Positions 16,470 through 20,344 of a stretch of DNA of 20,344 bases are shown here, piece after piece. A program made the translations under genes and the position numbers. The first letter of the stretch is position 1; each line of letters starts with the position of its first letter. The notes under the pieces were generated by a model, which was given only the letters and a program-made list of their open reading frames with translations, made no database searches and had not been told where the DNA came from. The stretch is from Cytophagaceae bacterium (GTDB taxonomy: Bacteria; Bacteroidota; Bacteroidia; Cytophagales; Flexibacteraceae), in NCBI GenBank assembly GCA_947464365.1, contig CANHWS010000026.1:1-20344 (forward strand), given 5' to 3'.

Positions 16470-16747
16470 GGTTATTTGGTTATTTTGGTTGGTATTGAAG
16501 CCAAGCCACACCCCAAGAATCAGGTTCAGTTTCGCCCCTGATCTTGATCAAGACCACAGGCACATCGCACATCTATTCCTAAAGCGTTACTTAACTACCA
16601 TTAAAGTTAAGGATTTTTTAATGCCAACTGCAAGTATTAGGTCATTTTTTTTCATGCTCAAGAACAAGGCATTTTTGAAGGCGGCTAGGACGTATTTTTG
16701 CTACCCTTGCTATACCTGACACCCTACACCAAATCGACAATCCAGAT
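16470..16747. promoter_or_regulatory. Divergent promoter region between the T9SS protein gene and nadC
   Basis: These 278 bases must carry the promoters for both divergent genes. Visible structure: a perfect 12-bp palindrome, TCTTGATCAAGA (16542-16553), and the inverted pair CTTAAC (16590-16595) / GTTAAG (16606-16611) followed by a GATTTTTTA tract. The T9SS leader just before its ATG is A/C-rich with an imperfect AACCAAATAACC repeat instead of a Shine-Dalgarno. A + frame through this region is open but its product is unlike any family and is probably not a gene. Confidence 0.45.
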
Positions 16748-17629
16748 ATGCATCAACCAAAGTTTCCTCCCTACGTCACAAATGAGGCCATTACTCAACT
16801 TATACAGTCTGCCCTAGTCGAAGATATAGGTCAGGGTCCCACCGCTGGCGATCATAGTAGCAATGCAATAATAACAGCAAGGCAACAAGGTAAAGCTAGG
16901 TGCATCTTTAAGGACAGTGGCATCTTGGCTGGAGTCGAGTTGGCAAAACTTGTTTATCAGGTTGCCACTCCTGAGCTCAGATTCCATCAATTTCTTCAAG
17001 ATGGTCATCAGCCAGACCGTGGTGCTATCGTGTTTGAAGTGGAGGGATTGATAACCGATATTCTTAAGACGGAGCGGCTGGTGCTTAACATCATGCAACG
17101 AATGTCTGGCATCGCAACCCACACGGCTAAGCTTTCCAAGCTAATTGCTCATACCAGGTGCCGCCTATTGGATACCCGTAAAACCACCCCCAATTTTCGT
17201 TTAGCAGAAAAGTGGGCAGTTGTAATTGGAGGAGGGACCAATCATCGATTTGGTCTGTATGATCTGGTGATGCTCAAAGACAACCACGTGGATTACGCTG
17301 GAGGCGTCAAAGCCGCAGTCACTAAAACCAAGGCTTATCTTGCTGACCGCAACCTAGATCTCAAGATCGAGGTCGAAACGCGCAATCTGGCTGAAGTAGT
17401 CGAGGCCTTAGAGGTTGGTGGCGTATTCAGGATTATGCTGGATAATATGCCACTAGATATGATGCGTGAAGCAGTCCGACTAATTGATGGAAGGGCAGAG
17501 GTTGAGGCATCAGGCGGGATCACTGACCAAACCATTGCCGCTGTGGCAGAAACTGGAGTTGACTTTATTTCTGTCGGCGCACTTACTCACCAGATCCATA
17601 GCTTAGATATTAGCCTCAAGGCCTACTAG
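16748..17629 (+). CDS. nadC: Nicotinate-nucleotide pyrophosphorylase (carboxylating)
   Basis: NadC (quinolinate phosphoribosyltransferase) turns quinolinate and PRPP into nicotinate mononucleotide, CO2 and pyrophosphate in de novo NAD synthesis. The 293-residue length is normal. Signature segments appear in order: ALVEDIGQGPTAGDHSS (22-38), ERLVLNIMQRMSGIAT (109-124), LLDTRKTTPNFRLAEKWAV (140-158), IGGGTNHRFGLYD (160-172), LKDNH (176-180), KIEVET (206-211), MLDNM (230-234), EASGGI (253-258) and FISVGALTH (273-281), ending DISLKAY. Arg and Lys in DTRK and the His/Arg in NHR correspond to the substrate phosphate and carboxylate contacts. ATG at 16748 gives the usual start; no Shine-Dalgarno is visible. 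nadA and nadB are not in the window. It converges on metK over a shared terminator. Confidence 0.97.
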   Translation: MHQPKFPPYVTNEAITQLIQSALVEDIGQGPTAGDHSSNAIITARQQGKARCIFKDSGILAGVELAKLVYQVATPELRFHQFLQDGHQPDRGAIVFEVEGLITDILKTERLVLNIMQRMSGIATHTAKLSKLIAHTRCRLLDTRKTTPNFRLAEKWAVVIGGGTNHRFGLYDLVMLKDNHVDYAGGVKAAVTKTKAYLADRNLDLKIEVETRNLAEVVEALEVGGVFRIMLDNMPLDMMREAVRLIDGRAEVEASGGITDQTIAAVAETGVDFISVGALTHQIHSLDISLKAY

Positions 17630-17649
17630 AAGCCGCATCAGCCGGTAGC

Positions 17650-17691
17650 AAAAAAAACGCCCATCATATTCGTAGATATGATGGGCGTTTT
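17650..17691. terminator. Bidirectional terminator between nadC and metK
   Basis: AAAACGCCCATCATAT (17654-17669) and ATATGATGGGCGTTTT (17676-17691) form a perfect 16-bp stem around a 6-base loop. On the - strand, for metK, eight T follow in total; on the + strand, for nadC, the stem ends in four T. The stops of both genes lie within about 25 bases. Confidence 0.95.
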
Positions 17692-17708
17692 GCGAGATGG
17701 TAGTCTAA

Positions 17709-18986
17709 CTAAAGACCAAATGCCTCCTTGACTTGAGGTACATAGTCTAGCTTTTCCCATGGGAAGAAGGTGACCATCTTTTTGGTTTCTTGTTTTACCT
17801 CGGTCTTGGTTTTGGTTTCAGGATCCTCAGTTACTTTAACCAGTCTGAGCGTGATCTCTTTTTCTTCTGACTTACGGCCCATGTGGCCATAAGCTGCTGT
17901 TTCGGAGAAAATCGGGTTTTTGAGTCCAAAACGATCAACAATTGCCTTAGGACGTAGGTCGAACAACTGAGCGATTTTTTCGGCAATAACACCATCACTT
18001 AGGCTAACCTTAGCTGTGCCGTAAGTATTGACGGTAACCGAAACAGGTTTGGCTACGCCGATTGCATATGCCACTTGTACCAAAACCTCGGAGGCAAGGC
18101 CAGCTGCAACCATATTCTTGGCAATGTGACGAGAGGCGTATGCCGCACTGCGGTCAACCTTGCTACTATCCTTGCCACTAAATGCTCCGCCACCATGGGC
18201 GCCTTTGCCACCATAGGTGTCAACAATGATTTTGCGACCTGTAAGGCCAGAGTCACCGTGTGGCCCGCCGATTACGAATTTACCGGTCGGGTTGATATGG
18301 AACTTGGTTTCAGGTCTCAGCATCTCTGCCGGGATCACCCGAGGGATCAAAATTGTCCGGATATCCTCGTTGATTTTTTTAAGCATTGTGGCATCGTCAG
18401 CGAAATCATCATGCTGGGTGCTGACCACAATGGTATCAACGTAGATTGGCTTGTTGTTATCGTCGTACAAGATCGTGACCTGGCTTTTTACATCTGGCCT
18501 AAGATAAGGCATCAGATGAAGCTCTGATTTTCGGATTTTTGCAAGTTCGGACACCAATCGATGCGAAAAAGCCAGAGCCATCGGCATGTACTCAGCTGTT
18601 TCGTCGGTGGCATAGCCAAACATCATCCCTTGGTCCCCAGCGCCTTGCTCATGGCCCGCAGTCTCATCAACACCCTGCGCAATGTCTGGGCTCTGGCTAT
18701 GTAGTGCATTGATGATGCCGCAGCTTGTGGCATCAAATTGGTATTCGGCCTTCGTGTACCCGATTTTCTTGATGGCAGCACGTACCACGTCGTCCACGTT
18801 GACATAGGCTTTAGTAGTAATCTCACCAGCAACTACGACCAAACCTGTAGTTACTAACGTTTCGCATGCGACCCTAGAGTCAGGGTCTTGACTGAGCATG
18901 GCGTCAAGTATTGCATCAGATATTTGGTCTGCTACTTTATCAGGATGACCTTCAGATACTGACTCTGAGGTGAATAGGTATGGCAT
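17709..18986 (-). CDS. metK: S-adenosylmethionine synthetase (methionine adenosyltransferase)
   Basis: MetK makes S-adenosylmethionine from methionine and ATP in the cytoplasm as a tetramer, and supplies the methyl donor for enzymes such as RsmE in this window. The 425-residue protein shows SEGHPDKVADQISDA (11-25), GAGDQGMMFGYATDET (115-130), FVIGGPHGDSGLTGRKI (237-253) and the phosphate-binding GGGAFSGKDSSKVDRSAAY (265-283). The C-terminus has GHMGR (367-371) and FPWEKLD (408-414), normally almost adjacent; here they are separated by about 36 charged residues rich in Lys, Glu and Thr. Longer MetK forms with an insert at this place occur in Bacteroidota, so this is probably lineage-typical rather than damage. 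The start is ATG at 18986. The leader carries inverted repeats, and no known SAM riboswitch consensus was recognised. Confidence 0.97.
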   Translation of the reverse strand: MPYLFTSESVSEGHPDKVADQISDAILDAMLSQDPDSRVACETLVTTGLVVVAGEITTKAYVNVDDVVRAAIKKIGYTKAEYQFDATSCGIINALHSQSPDIAQGVDETAGHEQGAGDQGMMFGYATDETAEYMPMALAFSHRLVSELAKIRKSELHLMPYLRPDVKSQVTILYDDNNKPIYVDTIVVSTQHDDFADDATMLKKINEDIRTILIPRVIPAEMLRPETKFHINPTGKFVIGGPHGDSGLTGRKIIVDTYGGKGAHGGGAFSGKDSSKVDRSAAYASRHIAKNMVAAGLASEVLVQVAYAIGVAKPVSVTVNTYGTAKVSLSDGVIAEKIAQLFDLRPKAIVDRFGLKNPIFSETAAYGHMGRKSEEKEITLRLVKVTEDPETKTKTEVKQETKKMVTFFPWEKLDYVPQVKEAFGL

Positions 18987-19035
18987 ATTAACGCTATTAA
19001 GTTAATGATTGTAGGCAATGTGCCTAGGACAGGCA
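18987..19035 (-). promoter_or_regulatory. Possible regulatory hairpins in the metK 5' leader
   Basis: Reading the - strand toward the start codon: TGCCT (19035-19031), GTCCT, AGGCA (19025-19021), CAT, TGCCT (19017-19013), then ATTAAC (19006-19001), eight bases, GTTAAT (18992-18987) and immediately ATG. The middle AGGCA can pair with either TGCCT, giving two mutually exclusive hairpins, while the ATTAAC/GTTAAT pair would occupy the place of the ribosome-binding region. Stems are short (5-6 bp), so function is uncertain. Confidence 0.35.
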
Positions 19036-19137
19036 AACAACAAAAAAATCACCTAACAACAAAATCTAGCCACTTCTTTGGCACATAATGACCGTTAGGT
19101 ATGTACACAACAAGTCCTGTGGTACGACTTAGTTGCT

Positions 19138-19191
19138 GTCCGGCCCGCCTAAGGACCGTTGGTCATGCCTTGATAGGTCCTGGGCCTTGAC
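19138..19191. other. Compound hairpin between metK and the DUF4834 gene
   Basis: Three nested complementary pairs: GTC (19138-19140) with GAC (19189-19191), GGCCC (19142-19146) with GGGCC (19182-19186), and AGGACC (19152-19157) with GGTCCT (19176-19181), with small bulges between. The loop is about 18 bases. It lies about 150 bases ahead of either divergent gene and could be leader RNA on either strand, an independent small RNA, or an operator array. The rest of this 355-base gap shows no gene that I can support. Confidence 0.35.
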
Positions 19192-19341
19192 AACCTATTC
19201 GGTATTCGCACATGATCTCTATCTTTGTGGCAGAACGGTATCCGAGAGTCCTTCTTGTTATGGAGGCCCAGTCCTTGCCTTGATTTTCAAAATCAGACCA
19301 AGAGCGATATCGCAATTAACTCCAGCCCAAATTCAAACGCC

Positions 19342-19623
19342 ATGCTCAAGGCAATCCTGATAACAATCTGCGTCTTTATCGTCCTTAGGTGGGTAGCACG
19401 TGTTTTACTGCGCTCCTTCTTGTTCAAGGTGGCACAGCAGATGCAGGATCCAAATGCACAAGGTGGTTTCCGAGGTCGTACCTATACCTTTGGCGGCAAT
19501 CCTTTTGGCGCGCAGCAGACATCAGGGGCTGACAATGGTGCCAAAGTCAATACCAAAAAAGGAGATAAACCCAACCCAGACAAACTCGGCGGTGAGTACA
19601 TTGACTTTGAAGAGGTCAAATAA
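19342..19623 (+). CDS. Small membrane protein of the DUF4834 family
   Basis: Starting at the ATG at 19342 gives 93 residues: an N-terminal membrane helix (about 4-23, ILITICVFIVLRWVARVLL), a short basic amphipathic stretch (SFLFKVAQQMQ), a Gly/Gln-rich linker, and the C-terminal signature GGEYIDFEEVK. This layout matches DUF4834, a Bacteroidota family of unknown function with a single N-terminal helix and a cytoplasmic tail. The frame is open upstream to 19225, but that part has no resemblance to the family and would bury the membrane helix. CGCC precedes the start and no Shine-Dalgarno is seen. It is divergent from metK and converges on the next gene with 67 bases between; I found no clear terminator in that gap. 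Confidence 0.82.
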   Translation: MLKAILITICVFIVLRWVARVLLRSFLFKVAQQMQDPNAQGGFRGRTYTFGGNPFGAQQTSGADNGAKVNTKKGDKPNPDKLGGEYIDFEEVK

Positions 19624-19690
19624 CTAGCGTTTAGGTAGGTGTTGCAAGCAATCCTTCAACAACCGCTACGCTATCTGGATATTTGGCAAG

Positions 19691-20344
19691 TTATTTCTGG
19701 ATTTGGGGCCAATAATAGGGGTTATCATCGTCTATGCGCCATTTCCAGCCCGCTCCTGGCCTGATTCGTTGGTCACGTGCCATCAGATTTAGGATTAGCC
19801 CAGTGGCAAATAGCCCCGAGCTCACGATCACCGACGTTCTAGCATGGGCACTTTCGGACAGATTGAGGCTATTGCCTTCGCCAGGATTGATGGCATATAA
19901 CCCCATGTAGCCAAGGCCTGCCACTATTAGCGCCGTGCTAACAAGTTTTCCTGTGCTGACGAACCGCCCTTGCCTGCCGATGATGAGCTTACGGACCTCG
20001 TCGTAAAGGATCATTGCCTCAGAGCCAGAGGTCGTCGTGATAAAAAAGGCCTTGCTTTCAATCCGTGTGACGATAGCCTCGTATTTAAGTTGATCCTTCT
20101 TCGTATAGAAGATGATTGGGCTGCCGACGGCATATACAATTCGCTTATGGCCTGGTCGCTCCAAGATCATAATCTTGTTAGCAATAGTAGAGGGGGCACT
20201 CGGAACGGCATAGACCGAATCGGTCTTGATTTGTTGGCCTTTTTTTGGGGTCGTGTCAGGAAGAAATAGCGGTTTTACCTCTGGCATCTGCGCTAACAGG
20301 ACCATCGGCAAGAAGCACATCCAGACTACAGCGACTACCCTTAG
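19691..20344 (-). CDS. Exported membrane protein of unknown function, 5' end outside the window
   Basis: The frame runs off the right edge: upstream of the ATG at 20320 it continues in frame through LRVVAVVW to base 20344, and these residues extend the short hydrophobic MCFLPMVLLAQ into a proper signal peptide. The true start is therefore probably beyond the window, and 217 residues are visible. After the cleavage-like LLAQ there is a polar linker, then a beta-rich domain (about KIMILERPGHKRIVY onward, with FFITTTSGSEAMILYDEVRKLI). Two membrane-helix candidates follow (KLVSTALIVAGLGYMGLYAI and TSVIVSSGLFATGLILNLMA), then an aromatic tail (DDDNPYYWPQ). I recall similar unnamed proteins in Bacteroidota but no function. 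It is transcribed toward the DUF4834 gene. Confidence 0.7.
   Translation of the reverse strand, partial: LRVVAVVWMCFLPMVLLAQMPEVKPLFLPDTTPKKGQQIKTDSVYAVPSAPSTIANKIMILERPGHKRIVYAVGSPIIFYTKKDQLKYEAIVTRIESKAFFITTTSGSEAMILYDEVRKLIIGRQGRFVSTGKLVSTALIVAGLGYMGLYAINPGEGNSLNLSESAHARTSVIVSSGLFATGLILNLMARDQRIRPGAGWKWRIDDDNPYYWPQIQK

Noticed and set aside
16468..16719. 83-codon + frame between the T9SS gene and nadC
   Set aside because: It starts inside the T9SS gene start, has an unlikely composition and no family resemblance. The short likeness of its DQDHRH to the start of the anti-sigma-position protein rests on an 11-base match and looks accidental.
18987..19341. Known SAM riboswitch upstream of metK
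   Set aside because: I looked for SAM-I-like and SAM-II-like conserved blocks on the metK strand and found only fragments such as TATCAAGG. The known consensus cannot be supported by eye.
19133..19360. 75-codon + frame ahead of the DUF4834 gene
   Set aside because: It overlaps the compound hairpin and the true DUF4834 start, has no recognisable domain, and its Ser/Cys/Pro-rich product looks like translated non-coding DNA.

Overview
The window looks like ordinary chromosome from a member of the Bacteroidota that carries a type IX secretion system (T9SS). The evidence is a very large secreted protein ending in a T9SS type A sorting domain (YPNP ... QKLVVR), the families DUF4412, DUF4159 and DUF4834, a MetK with a charged C-terminal insert, and the near absence of Shine-Dalgarno sequences ahead of the start codons. 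I see no tRNA, rRNA, CRISPR array, insertion sequence, integrase or phage gene.

Left arm, 15-5992, all on the + strand: a secreted DUF4412 protein, an unrecognised 735-residue exported protein with a beta-rich C-terminus, the 16S rRNA methyltransferase rsmE, an exported DUF4159 protein, and a membrane acyl-CoA (stearoyl-type) desaturase closed by a strong terminator. A gene-free gap of about 550 bases follows, bounded by two terminators that face each other.

Central block, 6545-16469, all on the - strand. In transcription order it holds the giant T9SS beta-helix protein (terminator at its 3' end), a polyprenol-phosphate-mannose-synthase-like glycosyltransferase, folC, and then an operon of ECF sigma factor, single-pass membrane protein in the anti-sigma position, and small periplasmic Spy/CpxP-like protein. 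The last three look like an envelope-stress module: an alternative sigma factor, a probable membrane regulator with a duplicated cytoplasmic motif, and a periplasmic helical protein.

Right arm: nadC (+) converges on metK (-) across a strong bidirectional terminator. metK is divergent from a small membrane protein of the DUF4834 family (+), which converges on an unrecognised exported membrane protein (-) whose 5' end lies outside the window. The 355-base metK/DUF4834 gap holds several inverted repeats that could be leader RNA structure.

No gene cluster here stands out as a clearly new system. The best candidates for a second look are the sigma operon with its duplicated VPxxYF motif and upstream GGAAC triplet, the alternating hairpins in the metK leader, the structured non-coding gaps, and the unassigned 735-residue exported protein. 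All RNA-structure statements come from reading complementary stretches by eye, without energy calculation or alignment.
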